A stretch of 44,057 bases of DNA from positions 1 through 44,057 of the forward strand of contig JAJRUJ010000046.1 of the NCBI GenBank assembly GCA_024277855.1, in the 5' to 3' direction. Shown piece after piece: positions 7,668-16,524 of this stretch. This DNA is from Candidatus Zixiibacteriota bacterium (GTDB lineage Bacteria; Zixibacteria; MSB-5A5; WJJR01; JAJRUJ01). The position numbers and the translations under genes were made by a program. Position 1 is the stretch's first letter, and each line of letters opens with the position of its first letter. Under the pieces are notes generated by a model. It saw only the letters and a program-made list of their open reading frames with translations. It did no database searches and had not been told where the DNA came from.

Positions 7668-8621
7668 TTACCTGGTCAGCGCGCCGGGCGCGGTGATTGA
7701 TTGTGAAGACAGGTCGGTGCCATGAATGGCGCCATGGCACTGGGTGCATTTGGTCAACATCGCGCTTTTGAACCCGTCAAGACTCGACACACCTTCGCGG
7801 CCGTCATACAACGGCGGCGCAAAAGTGCCGTCATACCCGGTGATTTGTGAATGGAAATGCGCCGGATGACAGGACAAACACAACGTCGGTTCATTTTTTA
7901 CCAGCAGGTTGTCAGCCACGGTCCCGTGCGGGTCGTGACAGATCGAACAGTCTTCAACTGCCGGGGCATGCTCAAAGATGAACGGCCCCTGTTTGGCCGG
8001 ATGACAGGAGAAACAGAGTTCCCGGTTGTCTCCGCCGGTCGCAAATTTCTGTTCCCGCCCGTGCGGCTCGTGGCAGTCGATACACCCCATCCGGCCCTCG
8101 ATGATCGGATGATGAGAGGGCAGGCCCGCCTGCGCCCGTTTGTCGGTGTGACAATCAAAACACAACTGCGGCGATTGTTTTTTTAACGATCCCTCGGCGC
8201 TATGGACCACGTGGCAATCAGCGCATCCCCCGGAAACTTCATAGTGCGCCGTTGCAAACGTATTCCCCGCCGTCAGGTCGGTGTGACAGGTCACACACCT
8301 GCTTGAATTATCGGGATCGTCGAGATCACCCGGGTTGAAAATCAACGCCGGGTCTGTTTCTTCCACGTGCGCCGAACCGAGTCCGTGACAAGATTCACAA
8401 GCGATGTGATGGTCTTCCGTGTCGGCCGAATACGCTCGGCCGTGGACGGTTTCGCCGAACATCTGGCCGACCTCGTCATGGCAGTCCAGGCAAGTAGCCG
8501 TGCCGACCGCAATCGCATCGGCCGGCGGCTTACCCGCCAACGCCGATCCTGCGATCAGGCACAGGATAATACTGGCATAGACGGTGATCAGGCCCCGTCG
8601 TCCGCCGGTTTTCATGGGCAT
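7668..8621 (-). CDS. MtrA/DmsE-type decahaem periplasmic cytochrome c
   Basis: A 317-residue exported cytochrome with exactly ten CxxCH motifs (CLDCH, CESCH, CVTCH, CADCH, CFDCH, CIDCH, CFSCH, CSICH, CLSCH, CTQCH), the classical DmsE/MtrA number. The N-terminus carries an Arg/Lys-rich n-region and a hydrophobic core ending in GSALAG. The start at 8621 is chosen because AAGGGGG lies five bases before it; the ATG at 8615 would also keep the signal peptide. The gene stands between tetR and the barrel gene, and its stop is 10 bp before the barrel start, so all three are cotranscribed. It should form the periplasmic half of a second, TetR-controlled porin-cytochrome conduit. No outer-surface cytochrome gene follows in this operon; the conduit may share the 16-haem lipoprotein. 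Confidence 0.88.
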   Translation of the reverse strand: MPMKTGGRRGLITVYASIILCLIAGSALAGKPPADAIAVGTATCLDCHDEVGQMFGETVHGRAYSADTEDHHIACESCHGLGSAHVEETDPALIFNPGDLDDPDNSSRCVTCHTDLTAGNTFATAHYEVSGGCADCHVVHSAEGSLKKQSPQLCFDCHTDKRAQAGLPSHHPIIEGRMGCIDCHEPHGREQKFATGGDNRELCFSCHPAKQGPFIFEHAPAVEDCSICHDPHGTVADNLLVKNEPTLCLSCHPAHFHSQITGYDGTFAPPLYDGREGVSSLDGFKSAMLTKCTQCHGAIHGTDLSSQSITAPGALTR

Positions 8622-8688
8622 AGATACCCCCTTCCAGGTAAAGTGTTGCATTGTTTGTTTTGTTGTGTCCTCATCAGTGTCCCCTCGG

Positions 8689-9297
8689 TTATTTCCGCCG
8701 CAGGCCGGCTGCGAAGATCGGCACATTGTTGCGGACAATACGCTCGGGGTTATAGGCGTTTTTCTGAAACGTCTGCCAGAGGTGCAAACCCAGCGCACAG
8801 TCCATCACCATCCCCATGAAGCAACGGGCGGTGATTTCCGGGTGGATATTGCGAATTTTTTTGGCCCGTTTGAGCGAACGGAGCTTCTTCGTCAGGAAGA
8901 CGACAAACAACCCGCGCAGGTCCTGAAAAGTCCGGTGGGCCTGTGGATGTCCCTCCAATGCCGAAAACAGCAAGAGCCGCGATAGCTCGGTGTTGGCGCT
9001 GTATGTCTTGACCACATACATTGCCAAACCATCAAGTACCTCCTCAATATCGTCGGATTTATCCAGATCGTCGAGGACTTGATGGATATTCAGCCGATCC
9101 TTGAGAGAGACAAGCACTTCACTATAGAGGTCCTGTTTGGAGGCAAAATGCCGGTAGAGTGCCGGCTCGGTGACCCGGCAGGACCGCGCGAGCATGCCCA
9201 TTGTCACCTTCTTGAAACCGTCCCGCGCAAATAACCGCGTGGCTTTTTCGATGATTTGCGCCCGCCGTTCGGAACCGCTCAGTCGTCGTTGTGCCAT
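8689..9297 (-). CDS. TetR-family transcriptional regulator of the porin-cytochrome operon
   Basis: A 202-residue protein with a TetR-type helix-turn-helix at residues ~10-57 (IIEKATRLFARDGFKKVTM ... VTEPALYRHFASKQDLY), which is the strongest family signature, followed by an all-helical ligand domain of the usual length. The ATG at 9297 follows GAAAGAGG. An upstream in-frame ATG (9324) lies inside the operator and lacks a ribosome-binding site, so it was not used. The gene is first in the operon with the MtrA-like and MtrB-like genes, and two dyads lie upstream, so autorepression and repression of the conduit are expected. The ligand cannot be told from sequence. Confidence 0.88.
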   Translation of the reverse strand: MAQRRLSGSERRAQIIEKATRLFARDGFKKVTMGMLARSCRVTEPALYRHFASKQDLYSEVLVSLKDRLNIHQVLDDLDKSDDIEEVLDGLAMYVVKTYSANTELSRLLLFSALEGHPQAHRTFQDLRGLFVVFLTKKLRSLKRAKKIRNIHPEITARCFMGMVMDCALGLHLWQTFQKNAYNPERIVRNNVPIFAAGLRRK

Positions 9298-9313
9298 AAG
9301 CGCCTCTTTCAGA

Positions 9314-9331
9314 TTAGTGAACATTCACTAA
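9314..9331. promoter_or_regulatory. Perfect dyad operator upstream of tetR
   Basis: TTAGTGAA-CA-TTCACTAA is an 8-bp perfect inverted repeat with a 2-bp centre, 17 bp upstream of the tetR start. Size and symmetry fit TetR-family operators. It lies downstream of the predicted -10 box, where binding would block elongation. Confidence 0.7.
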
Positions 9332-9341
9332 CTACTTTCGG

Positions 9342-9371
9342 TATTTAGTGAATTTATTCTCTAACTGTCAA
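9342..9371 (-). promoter_or_regulatory. tetR promoter with a second operator between -35 and -10
   Basis: On the minus strand a perfect TTGACA (-35, 9371-9366) is followed after 17-18 bp by a weak -10 (CTAAAT or TAAATA, near 9348-9342). The spacer is filled by an imperfect copy of the operator, TTAGTGAA-TTTA-TTCTCTAA on the plus strand (9345-9364), with one mismatch and a 4-bp centre. A repressor bound there would exclude RNA polymerase. Confidence 0.5.
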
Positions 9372-9518
9372 GCCCAAAGTCCTTATTATCGTAAAATCGC
9401 AAATAGATTTGGACATGGTGCTTTTACCGGGGTTGGCCCTCGAGCCGGATCATGTCGGATTTCCCCTCATTGCGCCGCCGAAGAATGCCATGTCCGGCCG
9501 AGATGATCAACGCACAGC

Positions 9519-9548
9519 TTGACTTGGCCGCCCGACTGCGTTTCTTAT
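9519..9548 (+). promoter_or_regulatory. Sigma70-like promoter of ricT-metG
   Basis: TTGACT (9519-9524), an 18-bp spacer and TCTTAT (9543-9548) give a short leader before the ribosome-binding site AAAGGAAG and the ricT start at 9576. Confidence 0.45.
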
Positions 9549-9575
9549 GTCAGGACGGGGGTAAAGGAAGAAATT

Positions 9576-10487
9576 ATGGATCAACCATCGCCAAGATCAG
9601 TGCCCGCCGGGGAAGTTTCGGTGTTTATGATCGAATTTAAAGGTTCGCGGAAAGAGTATTATCGTAATCCGTACAATCTGCCGCTGGATCCGGGCGACTG
9701 GGTGATGGTGCAGGTCGAACGGGGCGAAGATCTTGGGCGGACTGTTTCCGAGGCCGACCCGGAGCGAGTCAAACCGGAAGCAGTTAAACCCCTGCCGATT
9801 TTGCGCAGGGCCGGCGCGGACGAGTTGCGCGTCAAGACAGAAAACGCACAAAAAGAAAAAACCGCCTGTATCGAATGTGAAAAATTGATCGCCGGGCGCG
9901 GATTGAAGATGAAACTCGTCGATGCCGAATGGCAGTATGACAGCAATAAGATCACGTTTTATTTCACCGCCGAAAAACGTGTCGATTTCCGCGAGTTGGT
10001 CAAAGACCTGGCCTCGTTGTATCGCACTCGAATTGAACTGCGGCAGATCGGCGCCCGGGATGAGGCGCGGCGCGTCGGCGGATTCGGGGTATGTGGACTG
10101 CAACAGTGTTGCAACACATTTTTGCACGAATTCGAACCGATTACGACGCAGTTGGCGCGCGAGCAAAACCTTTCACTCAACCCGGCGAAGATTTCCGGAA
10201 ACTGTGGACGATTGCTCTGTTGCCTGCGATATGAGAGTTCGTTCTATCGCGAAGCGGTCAAGGCCTATCCCAAGCCGGGCTCGTTGTATACCACCGAAAA
10301 GGGGACGGCAAAAGTAGAGCGGGTTTCGGTTTTGCGGGAGTTCATGCAGGTTCGGTACGAATCCGGCGATGTCGATAAAATCAGTCTGCTCGAGTTACGC
10401 CGCAACGCCCGCCAGCGGGAATGGGTCCAAAAAGAAAAAGCAGAGTCAGACACAAATCCGAGCCAGACAGGCATAACGCCCGCATAA
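9576..10487 (+). CDS. ricT: PSP1-domain protein, RicT/YaaT family
   Basis: A 303-residue cytoplasmic protein of the PSP1 (RicT/YaaT) family. The conserved cysteine-rich core is present: GFGVCGLQQCC (residues ~168-178) and NCGRLLCCLRYE (~207-218), plus the CIECEKLI segment earlier. In Bacillus, RicT forms a complex with RicA and RicF that binds Fe-S clusters and affects RNase Y-dependent mRNA maturation; those partners are not in this window, so the exact role here is unknown. The start at 9576 follows AAAGGAAG; a longer frame from 9519 would overlap the predicted promoter. It is followed by metG after 24 bp. The C-terminus is a charged tail of Glu, Lys and Ser. Confidence 0.85.
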   Translation: MDQPSPRSVPAGEVSVFMIEFKGSRKEYYRNPYNLPLDPGDWVMVQVERGEDLGRTVSEADPERVKPEAVKPLPILRRAGADELRVKTENAQKEKTACIECEKLIAGRGLKMKLVDAEWQYDSNKITFYFTAEKRVDFRELVKDLASLYRTRIELRQIGARDEARRVGGFGVCGLQQCCNTFLHEFEPITTQLAREQNLSLNPAKISGNCGRLLCCLRYESSFYREAVKAYPKPGSLYTTEKGTAKVERVSVLREFMQVRYESGDVDKISLLELRRNARQREWVQKEKAESDTNPSQTGITPA

Positions 10488-10511
10488 ATAGCGACATTAC
10501 GGAGTAAATTT

Positions 10512-12452
10512 ATGGCCACTTCTCCCGCCCAGACGGGGCGTGTGCTGATTACCACGCCGATTTATTACGTCAACGACCGGCCGCATCTCGGCCACGCCTA
10601 TACCACCGTCGCCGCCGATTTCATGGCCCGCGCACACCGGTTGCTGGGCCGGGAGGTTTTCTTTCTGACCGGGACCGATGAGCACGGAGAGAAAGTCGCC
10701 GAAACCGCCTGGAGCCGGGGCCTCACGCCGATCGAGCATTGTGACGACGTCGTCGCCGGTTTTCAAGACGCCTGGCAGGCGCTGCACATCGATTATGACC
10801 GGTTTATCCGCACGACCGAAGAAGACCATGTCAACGGCGTGACCAAAATTCTCGAACGCTTACACGAGGCGAAGACTCCGGACGGTGAGTCGGTCATCTA
10901 TGAAGGCGACTACAAGGGTCTGTATTGTACCGGGTGCGAGAAGTTTTTGAACAGCCGCGAACTTGAAGACGGCCGCTGTCCGATCCATCCCAACCGCGAA
11001 GTCCGGGAGATCACCGAGCGTAATTATTTTTTCCGGCTCTCGTCCTATCTGGACACACTCAAGTCAATGATCGAGACCGACGAGATTCTGATTCGGCCGG
11101 AAATTCGCAAACGCGAAGTGCTCGGTCTGTTTGGTCAGGGTCTCGATGATTTCTCGATCTCCCGGGAAAAAGTCGAATGGGGCATCCCGCTGCCGTTCGA
11201 CCGGTCACAGACCGCCTATGTTTGGGTCGATGCGCTGTCGAATTATATCACCGGTATCGGCTATGGTAACCACCCCGACAATTACCGGAAATGGTGGAAC
11301 GACGCATCGGTGTTGCATTTATTGGCTAAGGATATTTTGAAATTCCACACCATTTTTTGGCCGGCGATGTTACTGGCGATCGGTGAAAAACCCCCGGATG
11401 AATTGTTTATCCACGGTTATCTGACCCTGGTCGGCCAGAAGATGAGTAAATCGCTGGCTAATGTAATTAAGCCCGATGCCTGGGTGCCCGAGTACGGTGT
11501 TGACGGCGCGCGATATCTGATTTTGACCCTCTTCCGGTTTGGTCAGGACGGCGAGATCAAAGAGGAAATGATCCGCGAGAAGTATAATGCCGACCTGGCA
11601 AACGATTTTGGCAATTTAGTTTCACGCGCCTCGAAAATGGTCCTGGGAAACTTTGGCGGAATAATTCCGGAAGCCGATTTTTCCGGCCCGGAAGAAAAGG
11701 CGTTGGGCGAAATCATCGAACAGGCCGAAAAGACTTTCGCGGAGGCCGTCGACCGGGTCGATCCGAATCAGGCAATCGCGGCGGCGCTTTCGATCGCCCG
11801 GGAAACCAACCGGTATTTCGATCACGCCAAGCCCTGGGCACGGGCCAAAGAGAAAGACCTCGACGGCCTCGGTGTAATTCTCGGGGTGACGCTGGAGGCC
11901 ATCGCCAAAGCGGCAATCTACCTCTTTCCCGCATTGCCGACGAAAGTCCCCGAACTGTTGCGGTCTCTCGGTTTACTGGACGACGAGATCGCCGATCGCA
12001 CGGGCAAAGGGAAAGTTGTTGCCGCGCTGGTCGGGCGGGAAATCCAGAAAGGTCCGGCGTTGTTCCCCCGTGTGGAGAAACAAAAGCCAAAACCCGAGGC
12101 GCCGAAAAAAGAGACAAAACCGACCGACGGTGTGATTTCAATCGATGACGTTTTTGCGGTAAAATTGAAAATTGCGGAAGTAATCGAGGCCGAAAAAGTC
12201 GAGAAAACCGACAAATTATTGCAATTGCAAATTAAAATCGGCGAGGAAACCCGCCAGATTGTCGCCGGCATTGCCGAGTACTATCGGCCGGAAGATCTGG
12301 TCGGCCGGATGATCGTGGTCGTCGCCAATTTGAAACCGGCAAAAATTCGCGGGATTGAATCGAACGGCATGCTGTTAGCTGCCAAGAAAGGGAAAGAGCT
12401 TCGCCTGCTGACCCCGGACGGCGAAATTCGCTCGGGCGCATCGGTCGGGTAA
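10512..12452 (+). CDS. metG: Methionyl-tRNA synthetase
   Basis: A 646-residue class I aminoacyl-tRNA synthetase that charges tRNA-Met. The HIGH-type motif is HLGH (residues ~25-28) and the KMSKS loop is intact at ~310-314. A metal-binding knuckle, CTGC followed by CPIH, lies near residues 140-160 in the connective domain. The anticodon-binding domain follows, and residues ~540-646 form the C-terminal OB-fold tRNA-binding domain (segment KIAEVIEAEKVEKTDKLL and the later GRMIVVVANLKPAKIRG) found in dimeric MetRS enzymes. Between them lies a Lys/Pro/Glu-rich linker. The gene is likely cotranscribed with ricT and ends at a clear terminator. Confidence 0.97.
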   Translation: MATSPAQTGRVLITTPIYYVNDRPHLGHAYTTVAADFMARAHRLLGREVFFLTGTDEHGEKVAETAWSRGLTPIEHCDDVVAGFQDAWQALHIDYDRFIRTTEEDHVNGVTKILERLHEAKTPDGESVIYEGDYKGLYCTGCEKFLNSRELEDGRCPIHPNREVREITERNYFFRLSSYLDTLKSMIETDEILIRPEIRKREVLGLFGQGLDDFSISREKVEWGIPLPFDRSQTAYVWVDALSNYITGIGYGNHPDNYRKWWNDASVLHLLAKDILKFHTIFWPAMLLAIGEKPPDELFIHGYLTLVGQKMSKSLANVIKPDAWVPEYGVDGARYLILTLFRFGQDGEIKEEMIREKYNADLANDFGNLVSRASKMVLGNFGGIIPEADFSGPEEKALGEIIEQAEKTFAEAVDRVDPNQAIAAALSIARETNRYFDHAKPWARAKEKDLDGLGVILGVTLEAIAKAAIYLFPALPTKVPELLRSLGLLDDEIADRTGKGKVVAALVGREIQKGPALFPRVEKQKPKPEAPKKETKPTDGVISIDDVFAVKLKIAEVIEAEKVEKTDKLLQLQIKIGEETRQIVAGIAEYYRPEDLVGRMIVVVANLKPAKIRGIESNGMLLAAKKGKELRLLTPDGEIRSGASVG

Positions 12453-12484
12453 GCGGCTATAATACAGTATCTTATTTGATGTGC

Positions 12485-12519
12485 CGGGGCTGGGTTCTGA
12501 CAATCCGGCCCTGTTTTTT
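12485..12519 (+). terminator. Rho-independent terminator after metG
   Basis: An 11-bp stem (12485-12495 with 12503-12513, including three G-U pairs) and a 7-nt loop are followed by six T residues, 32 bp after the metG stop. Confidence 0.85.
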
Positions 12520-12661
12520 GGGGGGGTGTCAATGCGCTGTCAAAATCGGCCGATGATGTCAAGAAGCGGCCGACACTCCCATCGCCGCACAAATTCGACC
12601 GATATATTGTCGTAGGGTATGAAGCACAGACCTTTGTGAAAATATTTTCAAGGCGGAACCG

Positions 12662-14788
12662 ATGTCCAGGAATTTGTATGTCACGATCAATGAGGCCAAA
12701 TCGGGCAAGAGCGCGATTTCATTAGGCCTGATGGAAATATTGGAGGGGACAATTCAGCGGGTTGGTTTTTTCCGTCCAATTGCCCGCATGAATAAGAGCG
12801 GGGAGTATCTCGATCCGAATATCCATCTGATCCGGACGCATTTTCGCCTCGACGATGATCCGGAGACAATGTACGGTACCACCACCGAGATGGCCGAGAA
12901 ATATGTCGCCCGCGGCCGGTTTGATGATCTGATGGAAATCATCATCGACCGTTACAAAGCGTATGAAGAAAATTGTGATTTTGTTTTAATCGAGGGGACC
13001 AATTATGAAGGGGTCACCTCCTGGTTCGAGTTCGATACCAATGCTGATATCGCCCGCAACCTCGGTGCGCCGGTGTTGACAATTTTCAAGGGTAAGGACC
13101 GTACACCCGAAGAAATTGTGCCGCTGGCGGTGATGAACAAAGAACAATTTGACGAACGTGGATGCGAGTTGGCCGGCGTGATGGTTAACATGGTCAACAA
13201 AGACCGGCTGGCCGAAACCCGGAAATCACTCGAAACGGCATTAGCCAAAGAACAGATCAAACTGCTCGGAGTTATTCCTGATGAAGAGATGCTCTCGCGG
13301 CCTTCGGCGAATGAAATCGTCGCCGAATTGGGGGCAAAAGTCATCTACGGCGAAAAGCATCTGGACAATCTGGCCTCCGGCTGTGCCATTGCGGCAATGA
13401 AACTGGACAATTGTCTTGAACGCATCCCCTCCGGCACGTTGGTTATTACTCCCGGTGATCGACAGGATGTGATTGCCGGTTTGATGGCGGCGCAAATCTC
13501 GACGACGATGCCCAATATTGCCGGAATTGTCCTGAGTGGCGGGTTTCTCCCCACCCCGCCGATCGACCGCCTGATCAAAGGCCTGCGGTCGGTGCGCCTG
13601 CCGATTCTTTCGGTCGAGACAAACACCTTTGAAACCGCCATGGCGATCAACAACATCAAGTCGGTTATGCGGCCGGACAACCATCGCAAGATCGACACGG
13701 CGTTGTCGTTGTTCGAACGGCATGTCGATGCGAATCTGTTGCAGGCGATTACTGCAATCGAAGTGCCGGACGTCCTCACCCCGAAGCTGTTCCTGCACTC
13801 GATTGTGCGGATGGCCGCCCTGGACAAAAAACGGATCGTCCTGCCCGAGGGCGAGGAAGAACGCATCCTCAAGGCCGCCGATTCGCTGTTGCGGCGGGGG
13901 GTGGTCGATATCATCCTGTTGGGACAGGAAGAGAAAATCCGTGATCGCGCAGCGGCCCTGAAACTTAATCTGGACAAGGCCCAAATCATCGACCCGAACA
14001 CCCAGGAAAACTTTGACGACTACGCCGCCACCTACTTAAAATTGCGTGCGCATAAAAATATCACGCTCGATCGGGCGCGCGACCAGATGCACGACCCGAT
14101 TTTTTACGGGACGATGATGGTCTACAAAGGCGACGCCGACGGGATGGTCGGTGGTTCGGCCGCCACCACCGCGCATACCATCCGACCGGCGTTTGAGTTT
14201 ATCAAAACTAAGCCGGGGATTTCGCTGGTTTCGAGTATCTTCTTTATGTGCCTGGAAGATCGGGTGTTGGTCTACGGCGATTGTGCGGTCAATCCAAATC
14301 CCACTGCCGAACAGTTGGCCGAGATCGCTGTGGCCAGTGCCGACACCGCCCGAGCTTTCGGGATTGAGCCGGTGGTGGCAATGCTTTCGTATGCGACCGG
14401 AACCTCCGGTACGGGCAGTGACGTGGAAAAAGTGGATAAGGCCACCCAACTGGCTCATAAACTCCGACCTGACCTCGCAATCGAAGGTCCCCTGCAGTAT
14501 GATGCGGCAATCGATCTGGGGGTGGCCAGGGCAAAGCTCCCCGACAGTAAAGTGGCTGGACATGCCACGGTATTTATCTTCCCCGACCTCAATACCGGCA
14601 ACAATACTTACAAGGCGGTTCAACGCTCGGCCCATGCGCTGGCTGTCGGTCCGGTGTTGCAGGGATTGAATAAACCGGTCAACGACCTGAGCCGTGGTTG
14701 CCTGGTGGCGGATATCATTAACACCGTGGCGATTACCGCGATCCAGGCGCAACAAAACGGCCATCACCATCCGGGAGGCCGCCAGTGA
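12662..14788 (+). CDS. pta: Phosphate acetyltransferase, long three-domain form
   Basis: A 708-residue enzyme converting acetyl-CoA and phosphate to acetyl phosphate and CoA. Three domains are visible: an N-terminal BioD-like P-loop domain (residues ~1-200; a degenerate loop, NEAKSGKSAISLGL), a central DRTGG-type regulatory domain (~210-330), and the catalytic PTA/PTB domain (~380-700) with segments VLPEGEEERILKAA, ADGMVGGSAATTA and SYATGTSGTGSDVEKV. The start at 12662 follows AAGGCGG. The stop overlaps the GTG start of ackA (GTGA), so the two are translationally coupled. Together they give acetate formation with ATP gain, or acetate activation in reverse. Confidence 0.95.
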   Translation: MSRNLYVTINEAKSGKSAISLGLMEILEGTIQRVGFFRPIARMNKSGEYLDPNIHLIRTHFRLDDDPETMYGTTTEMAEKYVARGRFDDLMEIIIDRYKAYEENCDFVLIEGTNYEGVTSWFEFDTNADIARNLGAPVLTIFKGKDRTPEEIVPLAVMNKEQFDERGCELAGVMVNMVNKDRLAETRKSLETALAKEQIKLLGVIPDEEMLSRPSANEIVAELGAKVIYGEKHLDNLASGCAIAAMKLDNCLERIPSGTLVITPGDRQDVIAGLMAAQISTTMPNIAGIVLSGGFLPTPPIDRLIKGLRSVRLPILSVETNTFETAMAINNIKSVMRPDNHRKIDTALSLFERHVDANLLQAITAIEVPDVLTPKLFLHSIVRMAALDKKRIVLPEGEEERILKAADSLLRRGVVDIILLGQEEKIRDRAAALKLNLDKAQIIDPNTQENFDDYAATYLKLRAHKNITLDRARDQMHDPIFYGTMMVYKGDADGMVGGSAATTAHTIRPAFEFIKTKPGISLVSSIFFMCLEDRVLVYGDCAVNPNPTAEQLAEIAVASADTARAFGIEPVVAMLSYATGTSGTGSDVEKVDKATQLAHKLRPDLAIEGPLQYDAAIDLGVARAKLPDSKVAGHATVFIFPDLNTGNNTYKAVQRSAHALAVGPVLQGLNKPVNDLSRGCLVADIINTVAITAIQAQQNGHHHPGGRQ

Positions 14789-15978
14789 AAATTCTGGTTA
14801 TCAACTCCGGCAGTTCCTCAATTAAGTATAAGTTCTTTGCCCTGCCGGGGCGGAAGGTGCTGGCCTCCGGGGTCTGCGAAAAAATCGGCGAACCGGAAGG
14901 GAAACTGACCCAGCAAGTCGGAGACAAAAAAACGACGATCGAAAAACCGTTTGCCGATCATGGTAAGGCATTGCACGAGGTGCTCGAGCTCCTGACCGGC
15001 GATGGCGGTGTGCTGGCCGATAGGTCCGAGATCGACGGCGTCGGTCATCGACTGGTCCATGGCGGCGAGTCGTTTTCCGCCCCGGTCTTGATCGACGAGG
15101 AAGTCATCGCGGCTGTGCGCGAGAATATCTCGCTGGCTCCGCTGCATAATCCGCCAAACCTGCTCGGAATGGAAGTCGCCCGCGATCTTCTGCCTGGTAT
15201 ACCGCAGGTTGGAGGGTTCGATACGGCGTTTCACCAAACGATGGAGCCGGCGGCGTATTTATATGCCCTGCCTTACGAGTTCTATGAGAATAACAAAATC
15301 CGCCGCTATGGGTTTCATGGGACCTCGCATGCCTATGTCTCGCGCAAGGCCGCGGAGATGCTCGGCCGGCCGGCGTCTGAGGTGAATGTGATCACCTGCC
15401 ATCTCGGTAACGGGGCCAGCATGGCCGCGATCCGGGGCGGCCGAGTGGTGGACACGACAATGGGGTTAACCCCGCTTGAAGGGCTGGTTATGGGCACCCG
15501 ATCCGGTGATTTCGATCCGGCGATTATTTTCCATTTGCTCGATCAGACCGATAAAACCCCCGAGGCAATTAATAACATGCTCAACAAGAAAAGCGGTCTG
15601 CTGGGCCTTTCGGGCAAGACTAACGATATGCGCGAAATCGAAATGTTGATCGAACAGGGCAATGAGCGGGCGCGATTGGCTTTTGCGGTCTATTGCCGTC
15701 GCATTCGCAAATATATCGGCGCAATGACCGCGGTATTGGAGCATGTCGACGCACTGGTTTTTACTGCCGGCGTCGGAGAAAATTCACCGGCAGTCCGGGC
15801 CGAAAGTCTCCGGGGGCTGACGGAAATGGGTTACGATCTCGACGATGAGGCGAATGCCGGAACGTGCGCCGAGGCAGGCGATATCGCAACGCCCAAATCC
15901 CGCGTACGCATTTTGGTCATACCGACAGACGAGGAAGTTGAGATCGCCGAGCAAACGGTTCAGGTGATTTTGGGATAA
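14785..15978 (+). CDS. ackA: Acetate kinase
   Basis: A 397-residue ASKHA-fold kinase that transfers phosphate between acetyl phosphate and ADP. Family signatures are intact: the N-terminal LVINSGSSSIKYKFF, the central GFHGTSHAYVS and HLGNGAS, the TMGLTPLEGLVMGTRSGD block, and the C-terminal FTAGVGENSPAVR. The start is GTG at 14785, overlapping the pta stop by four bases; GGGAGG at 14773-14778 is the ribosome-binding site. It forms the second step of the Pta-Ack pathway. The only terminator-like hairpin nearby faces the other strand. Confidence 0.97.
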   Translation: MKILVINSGSSSIKYKFFALPGRKVLASGVCEKIGEPEGKLTQQVGDKKTTIEKPFADHGKALHEVLELLTGDGGVLADRSEIDGVGHRLVHGGESFSAPVLIDEEVIAAVRENISLAPLHNPPNLLGMEVARDLLPGIPQVGGFDTAFHQTMEPAAYLYALPYEFYENNKIRRYGFHGTSHAYVSRKAAEMLGRPASEVNVITCHLGNGASMAAIRGGRVVDTTMGLTPLEGLVMGTRSGDFDPAIIFHLLDQTDKTPEAINNMLNKKSGLLGLSGKTNDMREIEMLIEQGNERARLAFAVYCRRIRKYIGAMTAVLEHVDALVFTAGVGENSPAVRAESLRGLTEMGYDLDDEANAGTCAEAGDIATPKSRVRILVIPTDEEVEIAEQTVQVILG

Positions 15979-15986
15979 CGTGGCAG

Positions 15987-16015
15987 AAAAAAACGGCCGC
16001 CTTGCAGGGCGGCCG
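15987..16015 (-). terminator. Rho-independent terminator of the response-regulator transcript (minus strand)
   Basis: On the minus strand an 8-bp GC stem (16008-16015 with 15994-16001; loop of six) is followed by seven T (plus-strand A 15987-15993). It ends transcription coming from the mfd-hflX-response-regulator direction. There is no T run on the plus side, so it is not obviously bidirectional. Confidence 0.85.
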
Positions 16016-16054
16016 CCGATGAAACTCAATTCGATGTCAACTCACCGCTCGGGA

Positions 16055-16423
16055 TTACATATGCTTGGTGAGTACTTCCTGTAATTCATTCATTTTAAAT
16101 GGCTTACTCAGAAATCCGTCGGCGCGGTTTGAGACTGTCTCGTCATCGGCGGATTCAATCGTATATCCGGAGATCAAGACAACCGGCATCGTTGGGTATT
16201 TTTCTTTAACCGCCAGCAGCAATTCGGCGCCCCCCATTTTGGGCATGCGCAGATCGGTGATTACCATACCGAAGTCTCTGTCGTTGATAATGTTAAGCGC
16301 CTCAACTCCGTCTGATGCCGAGACGGATTCAACGTCGAACACCTCGAGCATATCTGCCAGTAACCCCGACATATTCGGATTATCCTCGACGACGAGGACT
16401 TTTTTTTTGGATTTGCGCGCCAT
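16055..16423 (-). CDS. Single-domain response regulator (CheY-like receiver)
   Basis: A 122-residue protein that is a receiver domain and nothing more. Acid-pocket residues (VVEDN), the phospho-acceptor Asp57 (VITDLRMPKMGG), the switch residue in LISGY and the conserved lysine in SKPF are all present. There is no output domain, so it must act by protein contact, as a phospho-relay intermediate or a target-binding regulator; the partner kinase is not nearby. The start at 16423 follows GGAAGGGAG; an upstream extension would add a non-conserved basic peptide. The N-terminus is a short basic stretch (ARKSKKK). It follows hflX by about 100 bp. Confidence 0.9.
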   Translation of the reverse strand: MARKSKKKVLVVEDNPNMSGLLADMLEVFDVESVSASDGVEALNIINDRDFGMVITDLRMPKMGGAELLLAVKEKYPTMPVVLISGYTIESADDETVSNRADGFLSKPFKMNELQEVLTKHM

Positions 16424-16524
16424 TGGCTCCCTTCCTTTTGCCTGCGCCTGGTGTCGGCGGGCAGAATATCCCCTGGAGGTATTTTTGGCCCTCAATCTAA
16501 TAATCGACCCGGAAAAGCAAAAAA

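Noticed and set aside
13241-14770. Long minus-strand frames inside pta (247, 218 and 244 residues)
   Set aside because: They are antisense to a well-conserved enzyme, have no ribosome-binding sites or domains, and follow from GC-rich third positions.
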